From contig NZ_AP023410.1 of assembly GCF_000193495.2 (NCBI RefSeq), positions 62,001 to 126,000 on the forward strand: DNA of 64,000 nucleotides, given 5' to 3'. A program made the translations under genes and the position numbers. The notes under the pieces were generated by a model that saw only the letters and a list, made by a program, of their open reading frames with translations, searched no databases and was not told where the DNA came from. Positions within the stretch are counted from its first letter, which is position 1, and every line of letters begins with the position of its first letter. Source of the stretch: Acetobacter aceti NBRC 14818 (GTDB taxonomy: Bacteria; Pseudomonadota; Alphaproteobacteria; Acetobacterales; Acetobacteraceae). Positions 7,630-15,636 of the stretch are shown here, piece by piece.

Positions 7630-8658
7630 TCAGTTCCGGAAATCCAGAACGACACGGCCATCAATGCGACCGTTTTCCAGATCATCAAAGATACGGTTGA
7701 TGTTTTCCAGCTTGTCCGGTTTCACAACCGAATGCACCTTTCCGTCTGCAAAGAATGACAGCGCCTCGATCATATCGAGCCGTGTACCCACGATTGATCC
7801 TCGGACCGTCGTTCCGTTCATGACCATGTCGAAGATCGACACCGGGAAATCTCCCGGCGGCAGGCCATTGAGAACGATTGTTCCGCCGCGTCGTGCATAG
7901 CCCATCGCCTGGGAAAAGGCGATACGGGAAACGGCGGTGACCACCACACCCTGAGCGCCGCCTACTTCTTTCTGGATGAAGGCGGCTGGGTCCGTGTCTC
8001 TGGCGTTAACGGCGAGCGCTGCCCCCAGTTTCCTGGCTGTCGCAAGCTTTTCGTCGTCAATGTCCACGGCGATCATGTTCTTGCCCATGGCGACACCATA
8101 CTGCATCGCCATCTGGCCCAGACCGCCAACACCGGATACGGCCACCCAGTCGCCGGGTTTCGTCTCCGTCATCTTCAGCGCCTTGTAGACCGTCAGGCCG
8201 GCGCAGAGAACCGGAGCGATCTGGAGCGGGTCCGCACCTTTGGGGATGTGGGCGACGTAGTTGGGGTCCGCCACGACATATTCGGCGAAGCAGCCGTTGA
8301 CGGTATAGCCGGTGTCTTCCTGCTTTTCACACAGGGTTTCCCAGCCACCGAGGCAATGCACACAGTGACCGCAGGCAGAGTAAAGGAACGGCACACCGAC
8401 ATAGTCGCCTTCCTTGATCCAGTTCACATTGCTGCCGACCTGAACGACATGGCCGACACCCTCATGGCCGGGAATGAACGGCAGGGTCGGTTTGGTGGGC
8501 CAGTCACCACGCACGGCGTGCAGGTCCGTATGACACACACCACATGCGTCCATCTTCACCAGAATCTGATTCTGGTTGATCGTCGGGATGTCGAGTTCCT
8601 CGATCGTCAGGGGCTTGTTGAATTCGTGGGCGACTGCCGCCTTCATCTTGCCTGCCAT
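7630..8658 (-). CDS. adhP: Zinc-dependent NAD alcohol dehydrogenase (AdhP type)
   Basis: This 342-residue medium-chain dehydrogenase interconverts primary alcohols and aldehydes in the cytoplasm. Catalytic zinc ligands are Cys39 (ACGVCH) and His65-Glu66 (PGHEG). Structural zinc is held by Cys96, Cys99, Cys102 and Cys110. The nucleotide fold is GVGGLG at 176-181, and Asp199 at the end of the second strand favours NAD over NADP. The start at 8658 (MAGKMKAAV) is chosen because AAGGAG lies about 10 bases upstream; an upstream in-frame start lacks this. It sits 24 bases after pntB in the same operon, linking alcohol oxidation directly to transhydrogenase. Close in character to AdhP of other acetic acid bacteria. 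Confidence 0.92.
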   Translation of the reverse strand: MAGKMKAAVAHEFNKPLTIEELDIPTINQNQILVKMDACGVCHTDLHAVRGDWPTKPTLPFIPGHEGVGHVVQVGSNVNWIKEGDYVGVPFLYSACGHCVHCLGGWETLCEKQEDTGYTVNGCFAEYVVADPNYVAHIPKGADPLQIAPVLCAGLTVYKALKMTETKPGDWVAVSGVGGLGQMAMQYGVAMGKNMIAVDIDDEKLATARKLGAALAVNARDTDPAAFIQKEVGGAQGVVVTAVSRIAFSQAMGYARRGGTIVLNGLPPGDFPVSIFDMVMNGTTVRGSIVGTRLDMIEALSFFADGKVHSVVKPDKLENINRIFDDLENGRIDGRVVLDFRN

Positions 8659-8682
8659 GGATCTGGTCTCCTTTATCAATCT

Positions 8683-10110
8683 TCAGTTGGTTCCGAGAGC
8701 CTTGAGAGCCTCGACCATCTTGCTCAGCACTGCCTGCGCATCACCGAAAACCATCGTGGTGTTCGGCAGGAAGAACAGCGGGTTCTGCACGCCCGAATAG
8801 CCTGTGCCCTGACCACGTTTAATGACGAACACCTGCTTCGCCTGATCGGCGTTGAGGATCGGCATGCCGTAGATCGGCGAGGACTTGTCGGTGCGGGCAG
8901 ACGGGTTGACCACGTCGTTCGCGCCAATGACGAGGGCGACGTCGGTCGTCTTGAAGCTGTCGTTTATGTCGTCCATGTCGTAGATCATGTCATACGGCAC
9001 ACCGGCTTCGGCGAGCAGCACGTTCATGTGGCCCGGCATACGTCCAGCAACCGGATGGATGGCGAATTTGACATCTACACCAGCGGCCTGAAGCATCTTC
9101 ACCATCTCGTACAGTTTCTGCTGGGCCTGCGCCACGGCCAGTCCGTAACCCGGGATGATGATCACGCTGGAAGCGTAACGCATCGTGGCGGCGGCGTCGG
9201 CCGGGTCCGTGGACTTCATCTTGCCTTCGGGACCGCCTGCCGCCTTGCCGGAAGACGCCCCGAAGTTGCTGAACAGCACGTTGGCGATCGAACGGTTCAT
9301 CGCCTTGGCCATGAGCAGTGTCAGCAGCGTGCCGGCGGAGCCGACGACCATACCGGCGATCATCAGGGCCGGGTCAGCCATGACATAGCCTTCAAGACCG
9401 ACAGCCAGACCCGTAAAGGCGTTGTAGAGAGAGATCACCACCGGCATGTCCGCGCCACCGATCGGCACGGTCATGCAGAGGCCGAAGAACAACGCGCCGA
9501 GGAAGAACAGCAGCGAGAACAGACCGGCTTCCGGCGCACCCTGCATCTGGCTGACAACAGCCATTGCGCCCAGCACAAGGGTTCCAAGGAAAACCACAAG
9601 GTTGAAGATCTGCTGCCCACCAAACCGCATGGGATTTTTCAGGCGTCCGTCGAGCTTGGCCCAGGCGATGAGGGAACCTGTCAGCGAGATACTGCCGATC
9701 AGGCCACCCAGCACCGTCACGCCCAGATGCAGCGCATCCGTCTCGTTGTGACGCAGGAGGGCGACAGCCGAGATGGCGGCAGCGGAACCGCCACCCATGC
9801 CATTGAACAGGGCCACCATCTGCGGCATCGCCGTCATGGCGACGGTTTTGCCTCTCCAGCCGGCCCATGCGCCGCCGAGGAGCAGGGCGAACACCGCCAG
9901 CCCCAGATTGACGGGCAGGTGAGGCAGAACCTCGTCCGAGACGTTGAACGCCTGCAGAAAAGCGATGGCGACAACAAAGGCCATGCCCCAGCCTGCGATG
10001 ACGATGCCGCGCACCGCCGTGACAGGCGAGGACATCCCCTTGAGGCCATAAATGAACAGTCCGGAGGCGACGAGCCCGCTCAGACCGATGATATAATCAA
10101 CAGCGCTCAT
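8683..10110 (-). CDS. pntB: NAD(P) transhydrogenase subunit beta
   Basis: PntB (475 residues) provides most of the membrane channel and the NADP-binding domain III of the proton-translocating transhydrogenase, which couples hydride transfer between NADH and NADP to proton flow. The N-terminal 270 residues are about nine hydrophobic helices (YIIGLSGLVASGLFIYGLKG at the start). The C-terminal part has PGYGLAVAQAQ, the NADP Rossmann motif, then GRMPGHMNVLLAEA and VIGANDVVNP, all typical. Start MSAVDY at 10110 leaves only 4 bases to the stop of pntAB. Length is that of the family. The whole operon is encoded on the minus strand. Confidence 0.96.
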   Translation of the reverse strand: MSAVDYIIGLSGLVASGLFIYGLKGMSSPVTAVRGIVIAGWGMAFVVAIAFLQAFNVSDEVLPHLPVNLGLAVFALLLGGAWAGWRGKTVAMTAMPQMVALFNGMGGGSAAAISAVALLRHNETDALHLGVTVLGGLIGSISLTGSLIAWAKLDGRLKNPMRFGGQQIFNLVVFLGTLVLGAMAVVSQMQGAPEAGLFSLLFFLGALFFGLCMTVPIGGADMPVVISLYNAFTGLAVGLEGYVMADPALMIAGMVVGSAGTLLTLLMAKAMNRSIANVLFSNFGASSGKAAGGPEGKMKSTDPADAAATMRYASSVIIIPGYGLAVAQAQQKLYEMVKMLQAAGVDVKFAIHPVAGRMPGHMNVLLAEAGVPYDMIYDMDDINDSFKTTDVALVIGANDVVNPSARTDKSSPIYGMPILNADQAKQVFVIKRGQGTGYSGVQNPLFFLPNTTMVFGDAQAVLSKMVEALKALGTN

Positions 10111-10114
10111 TGGA

Positions 10115-10444
10115 TCAGGCCTTCCCGTCCTGCGCTTTCTGCGTCGGTTTCTGGCTGCTGGGCTTGAACATCGCCAGCATGCGATCCGTGACGACGTAAC
10201 CGCCCATCACGTTGCCCGCGCCAAACAGCACGCCGACAAAACCGATGACCTGCTCAGGAATGGTGGTGGCGGACAGCAGCACGCTGAGAGCGCCCACAAC
10301 GACGATGCCGTGGATGAAGTTGGAGCCTGACATCAGCGGGGTGTGCAGGATCGACGGCACGCGGCTGATGACGACATATCCGGTGAAAGCCGCCAGCATG
10401 AAAATATAAAGCGCTATGATGAAAGTCATGGATGTCACTGGCAT
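10115..10444 (-). CDS. pntAB: NAD(P) transhydrogenase subunit alpha, membrane part
   Basis: This 109-residue protein carries the membrane helices that in enterobacteria are fused to the C-terminus of PntA. Alphaproteobacteria commonly split PntA into two genes, as here. Start MPVTSMTFIIALYIF at 10444 lies 4 bases after the pntAA stop. Three to four hydrophobic helices follow (LAAFTGYVVISRVP, GIVVVGALSVLLS, VIGFVGVLFGAGNVMGGYVV), ending in a short basic tail. It forms the proton channel with PntB and anchors PntAA. Confidence 0.93.
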   Translation of the reverse strand: MPVTSMTFIIALYIFMLAAFTGYVVISRVPSILHTPLMSGSNFIHGIVVVGALSVLLSATTIPEQVIGFVGVLFGAGNVMGGYVVTDRMLAMFKPSSQKPTQKAQDGKA

Positions 10445-10448
10445 TGGA

Positions 10449-11636
10449 TTACCCTTTCGATCCGGTGGTCGGTGCCGCGCCCGGAGGCGGTGCTGGCGCT
10501 GTTGTTGGAGCAGGTCCTTCGACAGCTTCACGCACGGCGTCGTTTGTGATCTTTCCGTCGTGCGTGACGAGCGTCTTGGCGATCACTTCGTCCGTCATGT
10601 CGAGCGATAGTTTTCCGTCCTTGATGATCTGCTGAAGCAGATTCAGGATGTTTTTCGAATAAAGCTCGCTGGCCTGTTCGGAGAGACAGGACGGCAGGTT
10701 GACCGGGCCTACAAGAAGGGTGGGGCCGACCTGAACGCTCTGACCGGCGACAGTGCCTTCACAGTTGCCGCCGCCTTCAGCGCCCATATCGATGATGACT
10801 GAGCCGGGCTTCATTTTTGAAATCTGCTCCGCGTCAATCAGGCGCGGCGCTTTCCGACCCGGCACGGCGGCCGTGGTGACGATCAAATCGGCGCGGGCGA
10901 TGTGGTCCGACAGCACACCCTTGACCTTGATCTTCTCGTCAGCGGTCAGTTCGCGGGCATAGCCACCCTGACCGGTGGCATCCACGCCGGTTTCGACAAA
11001 CTTTGCACCAAGAGAGTGCGCTTCTTCTTTCGTCTCGGGCCGGACGTCATACCCTTCGGTCACAGCGCCCAGACGTCCCGCGGTCGCCAGTGCCTGCAGG
11101 CCGGCGACACCCAGACCCATCACCAGCACCTGAGCGGCTCTCAGCGAACCGACAGCCGTGGTCATCATGGGAAGGATCTTCGGCATGTGCACGGTGCCGA
11201 GCAGAACGGCGTAATATCCGGCCAGCGTGGCCTGACTGGACAGGGCGTCCATGGCCTGCGCGCGACTGATACGGGGGATCTGTTCCATGGCGAAGCAGGT
11301 GATTTTCTGCGCCTGCAACGCCTTGACCACATCCGGGTGTGTGCGCCCGTAAATGAAGGAAATCAGGATGGAGCCTGACCGCATTCTGGCGATCATGTCC
11401 GGGGTGGGTGGATTGACGGCAAGGACGATGTCGGCGCTGGCGAGCAGTGTTCCGACATCGCTCTGTATCGTCGTGTTTTTGTAGGATGCGTCGGGGTAGA
11501 AGGAAGCTGAACCGGCCTCGGTTTCGAGGGCCGTCGTGCAGCCGAGATGCTGGATGCGCTGGGCCACCAGAGGGATAAGCGCAACGCGTCGCTCTCCCTG
11601 TTCCCTTTCCCTGATCGCCGCGATGTTAAGGCTCAT
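10449..11636 (-). CDS. pntAA: NAD(P) transhydrogenase subunit alpha, NAD-binding part
   Basis: PntAA (395 residues) is the soluble domain I that binds NAD(H). It starts MSLNIAAIRE, has the RRVALIP motif typical of the alanine dehydrogenase/PntA family, and the dinucleotide fold MGLGVAGLQALATAGRLG near residue 175. The late motif SVIIDMGAEGGGNCEGT is also characteristic. A Pro/Ala/Gly-rich tail of about 25 residues ends the protein and may be a flexible link to the membrane parts. It is the first gene of pntAA-pntAB-pntB-adhP-aldh; an FNR-like box and an AT-rich -10 region lie about 90-135 bases upstream. Only a weak ribosome binding site (AATGGA) precedes the ATG, so the start is supported by homology rather than by SD strength. 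Confidence 0.95.
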   Translation of the reverse strand: MSLNIAAIREREQGERRVALIPLVAQRIQHLGCTTALETEAGSASFYPDASYKNTTIQSDVGTLLASADIVLAVNPPTPDMIARMRSGSILISFIYGRTHPDVVKALQAQKITCFAMEQIPRISRAQAMDALSSQATLAGYYAVLLGTVHMPKILPMMTTAVGSLRAAQVLVMGLGVAGLQALATAGRLGAVTEGYDVRPETKEEAHSLGAKFVETGVDATGQGGYARELTADEKIKVKGVLSDHIARADLIVTTAAVPGRKAPRLIDAEQISKMKPGSVIIDMGAEGGGNCEGTVAGQSVQVGPTLLVGPVNLPSCLSEQASELYSKNILNLLQQIIKDGKLSLDMTDEVIAKTLVTHDGKITNDAVREAVEGPAPTTAPAPPPGAAPTTGSKG

Positions 11637-11680
11637 TGATCAGTATCCATTTTCTGGAATTGGCATTCTGAATTTACAGG

Positions 11681-11698
11681 CCTCCCTCAGGAGGGAGG
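11681..11698 (-). promoter_or_regulatory. Perfect hairpin in the pntAA leader
   Basis: CCTCCCTC at 11681-11688 and GAGGGAGG at 11691-11698 form an 8-base perfect inverted repeat with a 2-base centre. If transcription starts near 11722 it lies in the untranslated leader, about 45 bases before the ATG. There is no T-run behind it, so it is not an ordinary terminator. It may stabilise the mRNA or mask a GGAGG; no known element is recognised. Confidence 0.5.
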
Positions 11699-11724
11699 GG
11701 CCCGCGCAGGACCCACTCAATTTT

Positions 11725-11772
11725 GATAATTATTTAATGGTGGAAAAGAAATGCGTCTTTGACGTGCATCAA
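11725..11772 (-). promoter_or_regulatory. pnt operon promoter with FNR/CRP-family box
   Basis: TTGACGTGCATCAA at 11759-11772 matches nine of ten conserved bases of the FNR consensus TTGAT-N4-ATCAA. On the minus strand AATAAT at 11734-11729 is a 5/6 match to a -10 hexamer. This places the box about 42-44 bases upstream of a start near 11722, the class II activator position. The nearest downstream gene is pntAA. FNR-type regulators are known in acetic acid bacteria; that this site binds one is inferred from the pattern and spacing. Confidence 0.6.
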
Positions 11773-11978
11773 TTGTAATGAAAGGGACTCATTTTGTTTG
11801 GAACAGTCACCTGAAAAATGTGGTGCTATCCCAAAATATTTCTTGAACGTATTTTTGAATATTACAGGACCGCCGGAGTCCTGAATAAATATTTCTCGAC
11901 AGGTTAAGTTGAAATCCTGTCGCAGTGTTCAGAACGCACGCAATGGCCCTGAGAGGAGTCCAGCTTTCAGGGAGACAC
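11773..11978. other. Spacer between gluconate permease and pnt promoter
   Basis: No gene is seen. CAGGAC at 11870 and GTCCTG a few bases on form a small hairpin within an AT-rich stretch. A weak imperfect inverted repeat follows the permease stop near 11944-11980. Either might end the gluconate transcript, but neither has a clear T-run. Confidence 0.4.
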
Positions 11979-13322
11979 TCAGGGCAGAAACAGTGAGCCG
12001 ATCAGACAGAAAGCCAGCCCGCATACGGCAATCAGCGTTTCCAGAACAGACCATGTCTTGAGTGTCTGAGGGACGGTCAGACCGAGATATTCCTTGATCT
12101 GCCAGAATCCGGCGTCGTTCATCGGACCGAGCGCCACGGAACCTGCGCCTGTGACCAGAACCATGAGTTCTGGTGAGATGTTCGGCGCATGGCTGAGAAT
12201 GGGGGCGACGATCCCCGAAGCCGTGGCCATGGCGACGGTCGCGGAACCGCAGGCGACACGGACAATGACCGCCAGCAGCCACGCCAGAACCAGCAGAGGC
12301 ATGTGAGCGCCCAGAGCCGCATGCGTGATGGCATCCGAGATGCCGCTATCGATCAGGACCTTGCCAAATCCACCGCCTGCACCAACAAGAATCATGATCA
12401 GTGCTGTAGGGCCAAGGCATTCTGTCGAAAAACGAAGGATCGTCTCTCGTGAAAAACCGCGCGCCAGACCGAGCACATAAAAGGAGAGGATGGTCGCCAG
12501 CGTCAGGGCGATGACCGTGTTGCCGAGGAAGTGCAGACTGACATTGAGGGCAGTATGCGGCGCCGAGATGAAATCCGCGCTGGAGCCCAGAAGCATCAGG
12601 ATAACCGGAGAAAGAATGGTCAGCAGCGTCACAGCGAAGCCGGGCATGTTCTCGGGAGGCTCGGCGCTGACAAACTGTGCGGCCAGCGGGTTCTCCTCGA
12701 GCAGAGGCACGCGGCTGGCTGCAAACCGTCCAAAGATCGGCCCGGCAATGATGGCGGTGGGGATGCCGACAAGCAGTCCGTAGAAAATGGTCTTGCCGAT
12801 ATTGGCGTGATAGGCGCTGACAGCGAGCAAGGCCGCCGGATGCGGCGGGATCAGCGCATGGGTCACGGAAAGAGCGGCCCCCATGGGCAGCGCGATACGC
12901 AGAAGGGATGTGTTTGTCCGTGCCGCCAGCACGAAGACGATCGGGATCAGCAGCACGAAGCCGATTTCAAAGAAGACAGGCAGCCCCACCAGTAGCCCGA
13001 TGACCATCATGGCCCAGTCCGCATGCCCACGGCCCGCCTTGCGGGAAATTGTCAGGGCGATCTGGTCAGCGCCTCCTGACTCGGTCAGCATTTTCCCCAG
13101 CATGGTCCCGAGCGCGATGACCGTGCCCACATGTCCGAGCACATGACCGGCTCCATTTTCGAACGAGCCGACCACCTTGTCAGCAGGCATCCCGGCTATC
13201 AGCGCAATGACAATCGAGGTGACGAACAGGACGATGAACGGGTTCAGGCGAAAACGCGCAATCAGCACAATGATGCTGAGGATGGCACATGTGGTCAGGA
13301 TAATAGCGAACAGTGGGCTCAT
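11979..13322 (-). CDS. gntP: Gluconate:H+ symporter, GntP family
   Basis: The 447-residue membrane protein has about twelve hydrophobic segments and belongs to the GntP family of gluconate/organic acid proton symporters. Recognisable stretches are ENGAGHVLGHVGTVIALG near residue 55, ALPMGAALSVTHALIPPHPA near 150, GSATVAMATASGIVAPIL near 370, and ALGPMNDAGFWQIKEYLG near 410, all family signatures. The gluconate 5-dehydrogenase gene lies directly upstream on the same strand (101-base gap), so gluconate or a ketogluconate is the likely substrate. No signs of damage. The exact paralogue (GntT, GntU, IdnT) cannot be decided. Confidence 0.9.
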   Translation of the reverse strand: MSPLFAIILTTCAILSIIVLIARFRLNPFIVLFVTSIVIALIAGMPADKVVGSFENGAGHVLGHVGTVIALGTMLGKMLTESGGADQIALTISRKAGRGHADWAMMVIGLLVGLPVFFEIGFVLLIPIVFVLAARTNTSLLRIALPMGAALSVTHALIPPHPAALLAVSAYHANIGKTIFYGLLVGIPTAIIAGPIFGRFAASRVPLLEENPLAAQFVSAEPPENMPGFAVTLLTILSPVILMLLGSSADFISAPHTALNVSLHFLGNTVIALTLATILSFYVLGLARGFSRETILRFSTECLGPTALIMILVGAGGGFGKVLIDSGISDAITHAALGAHMPLLVLAWLLAVIVRVACGSATVAMATASGIVAPILSHAPNISPELMVLVTGAGSVALGPMNDAGFWQIKEYLGLTVPQTLKTWSVLETLIAVCGLAFCLIGSLFLP

Positions 13323-13423
13323 TTTTATTGTTATTTCCGATTATGAGACTGCCGGTCTTCAGAGATGTTTTCTCCTGTGTTTCAGCGCTGTCTCTGAATA
13401 GCGCAAGCGGTTATGGATACGTT

Positions 13424-14194
13424 CTACAGGCAAGCGGTGATACCGCCATCCACCATCAGGATATGACCGTTTACAAAACTGGAGGCGTCAGAGGAAAGAA
13501 ACACGGCGGCTCCGATAAGTTCCTCGACCTTGCCCCAGCGTGCGGCGGGGGTCCGTCTGCATAGCCATTCTGTAAAATCTTTATCTTTTACAAGCGCTGC
13601 ATTCATGTCCGTTTCAAAATAACCGGGCGCAAGCCCGTTGATCTGCAGGCCATATTTCGCCCAGTCCGTCGCCATTCCCTTTGTCAGGTTTTTCACTGCA
13701 CCTTTTGCCGCTGTGTAGGGAGCAATTCCGGGGCGGGCAAGTTCGCTCTGTACAGAGCAGATATTGACGATCTTTCCTCTTTTTCGGCGGATCATGTGGC
13801 GCGCGACGGCCTGTCCCACGAAGAAGACAGCGTTGAGATTGGTCGCCATGAGCGCATCCCAGTCCTCACGAGAAAAATCTTCCAGCGGAGCGCGTCGCTG
13901 GATACCCGCATTGTTGATCAGGATATCAATGGGACCGTCATTCTGCTCGATTGTCTCGACAGCAGAGAGAACGGCAGTCTGGTCCGTCGCATCAAAAGAG
14001 GAGAGGGAGGATGTTATGCCTGCCTCTTTCAATTGAGACTGTGCCTGTGCAAGAGCGTCCCGATTGCGCCCGTTCAGAACAATCTCGGCACCGTACTCGC
14101 CAAGCCCTCTGGCAAGAGCCAGACCGATTCCACGTGAAGATCCGGTGATAAGGGCGCGACGACCATGAAGGGAAAACAGGTCTTTTGGGGGCAT
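13424..14194 (-). CDS. gno: Gluconate 5-dehydrogenase (5-ketogluconate reductase), SDR family
   Basis: A classical short-chain dehydrogenase of 256 residues. It has TGSSRGIG at 17-24 for cofactor binding, NNAG at 94-97, a catalytic Ser in ICSVQSE near 147-150, and YTAAK with Tyr160 and Lys164. The NGRN stretch after the second strand, where an acidic residue would mark NAD enzymes, suits NADP. Blocks such as NNAGIQRRAPLE, SVQSELARPGIAPYTA and SSFVNG are those I know from Gluconobacter Gno, which reduces 5-keto-D-gluconate to gluconate with NADPH. The neighbouring GntP permease supports the role. The upstream spacer is AT-rich and holds its promoter. Confidence 0.88.
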   Translation of the reverse strand: MPPKDLFSLHGRRALITGSSRGIGLALARGLGEYGAEIVLNGRNRDALAQAQSQLKEAGITSSLSSFDATDQTAVLSAVETIEQNDGPIDILINNAGIQRRAPLEDFSREDWDALMATNLNAVFFVGQAVARHMIRRKRGKIVNICSVQSELARPGIAPYTAAKGAVKNLTKGMATDWAKYGLQINGLAPGYFETDMNAALVKDKDFTEWLCRRTPAARWGKVEELIGAAVFLSSDASSFVNGHILMVDGGITACL

Positions 14195-14447
14195 GTTCTT
14201 GATTCGATATTGTTATTTTTGGTTCTCACACCATAGGAACAATTTTTCCTGACCGCACAGCATTCTTTGAGCAGGCGGCTCTAACTTTTTCATGAGGGTG
14301 AGAAAAGTTAGGACATTTTGTTGATTGGGAATTCGAATGAGATATGAAAGTTATTTTATAATTATAGTATTATTGTTTTTATGGATTTTATTTATAAATC
14401 CTTTTGTTTTTACAGAAATGTGTGTCTAGAAAACGGGAGAAGCAGAT
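14195..14447. other. AT-rich spacer
   Basis: The 253 bases are markedly richer in A/T than the chromosome, especially 14330-14430 with long T/A runs. No ORF with a ribosome binding site is seen. The left end must hold the promoter of the gluconate 5-dehydrogenase gene. The change of composition continues into the orphan gene at 14448 and suggests foreign DNA. Confidence 0.4.
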
Positions 14448-15005
14448 TTAGTTAAATCTGCCAGCTATAAATTGCCTGTGCCATTCAGCATTATTACCCG
14501 CAGGTTCGAGATTTGATGCTTGTTCAAACTTCTGTCCTAGAACAGTCTCTAAAGTTTTTCTGCGTTCTGCGCATGTTGCGTTCGCAGTGTCTGTCAGGAG
14601 AACGCCAAGGTAGGTAGAAATTTTTGTCTGACTTGATAGTTGATTCATTTTCTCAAGATCTGCGAGTAGTTTCCCTCCACGACGATCTCTTTCGTCACAA
14701 ATTTTAAATTCAATAATCGCAAGAGGCTTTCCTTCTCGATATATTGCAATATCTGCACGCAAACCGCCCATATCCTCAATGATCTGGTCATTTATTGTGA
14801 CCCCTAGTTCTTTCATTATTCTAAGGTATGGTCTTTCGATATGAACTTGAAGACCAAGCTCGCGGTTTAGTCCGATTGCAATTTGTCCACCTAAGAAAAT
14901 TTCTGGCATTTCATTATCTTGCTGGATGCCAGAAATGGTACGATATGCTTTAATCGCTTCAACACCATGATGCACAATACTCAGACTATACTTTGTATCA
15001 GTCAT
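14448..15005 (-). CDS. Orphan protein with PD-(D/E)XK nuclease-like motif (185 aa), AT-rich
   Basis: The 185-residue protein is not recognised by name. Its centre reads GGLRADIAIYREGKPLAIIEFKI, i.e. Asp, a short gap, then Glu-x-Lys at the end of a hydrophobic strand. This is the layout of the PD-(D/E)XK nuclease core; HSDR-N-type proteins and many small defence-linked proteins share it. An N-terminal helical part (HHGVEAIKAYRTISGIQ) precedes it. There is no membrane segment. The gene is clearly poorer in GC than its neighbours, has a weak ribosome binding site and stands alone between the gluconate and sulfur operons, so recent transfer is likely. It could be a solitary remnant of a restriction or defence locus; catalytic activity is not established. 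Confidence 0.65.
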   Translation of the reverse strand: MTDTKYSLSIVHHGVEAIKAYRTISGIQQDNEMPEIFLGGQIAIGLNRELGLQVHIERPYLRIMKELGVTINDQIIEDMGGLRADIAIYREGKPLAIIEFKICDERDRRGGKLLADLEKMNQLSSQTKISTYLGVLLTDTANATCAERRKTLETVLGQKFEQASNLEPAGNNAEWHRQFIAGRFN

Positions 15006-15073
15006 ATTTAATCATGCAGATTTATGTTCATCGAAAGATAAACAGCTGTATTTTCAAGAAATATAATGGCAAA

Positions 15074-15114
15074 TAAAAAGGCTGTGACCTGATGTCCATC
15101 AGGTCACAGCCTTT
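15074..15114 (-). terminator. Strong Rho-independent terminator of the sulfur operon
   Basis: AAAGGCTGTGACCTGAT at 15077-15093 pairs perfectly with ATCAGGTCACAGCCTTT at 15098-15114 over a 4-base loop. Read on the minus strand it is followed by TTTTTATTT. It lies 27 bases past the stop of the DUF934 gene, so it ends the long sulfate assimilation transcript. Confidence 0.92.
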
Positions 15115-15141
15115 GTCGGGTTCAGACGTCTACTTTATGGT

Positions 15142-15636
15142 TCAGGGCGTCGCGAGAAAGCGGCGCAGTCCGAAGCCTGTAGGTTTCTCATCCAGTACTG
15201 GGGAGGGCTGGGTGGCGATCGTGAAACGACGGAGCGCTTCTTCCCATACTGCCATATCGGCGTTTCCGGAAACTTCCACGCTATCCACACCGCAGCGGAT
15301 CAGGAACTCATACTGATCGGGAAGAATATGGCCGGAAGCCCGGATTTTCCCCGTGAAATGCAGATGCTCCCGAAGGGCGCGAGCCTGACTGAACGCACGG
15401 CCATCCCGAAAAATCGGGAAGGTGACGACGACAACAGCCAGTTTCGGCAGAGCCTCTTTCAGAACTGACACAGCTTCACTGTTCGGAAGCACAACCCCAA
15501 GCCGTCCTTCCGACCGTCCAAGACCTTCGCTCAGGCGATCAAGAGGGACAATGACATCCCCCGCGCCAAGCGCTTCACCTTCGACAGCATAGCGCCATGT
15601 ATCCTCGACCGGATGGCCGTTCTCAAGCAGGGGCAT
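15142..15636 (-). CDS. DUF934 protein of sulfite reduction cluster
   Basis: A 164-residue protein of the DUF934 family, found next to sulfite reductase in many Proteobacteria and proposed to assist assimilatory sulfite reduction. The start at 15636 (MPLLENGHPVEDTWRYA) is chosen because AAGGA lies 8 bases upstream, inside the end of cysI; an ATG at 15645 would leave almost no spacer. The gene overlaps cysI by 14 bases. Family traits visible are the DTWRY opening, VVVTFPIFRDGRAFSQARALRE in the middle, and RASGHILPDQ followed by the F-L-I-R-C-G-V stretch. It is last in the operon. The biochemical role remains uncertain. Confidence 0.82.
   Translation of the reverse strand: MPLLENGHPVEDTWRYAVEGEALGAGDVIVPLDRLSEGLGRSEGRLGVVLPNSEAVSVLKEALPKLAVVVVTFPIFRDGRAFSQARALREHLHFTGKIRASGHILPDQYEFLIRCGVDSVEVSGNADMAVWEEALRRFTIATQPSPVLDEKPTGFGLRRFLATP

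Noticed and set aside
8248-10167. 639-codon open frame opposite pntB and adhP
   Set aside because: It is antisense to two well-supported genes, has no ribosome site or recognisable domain and reflects codon bias of GC-rich genes.
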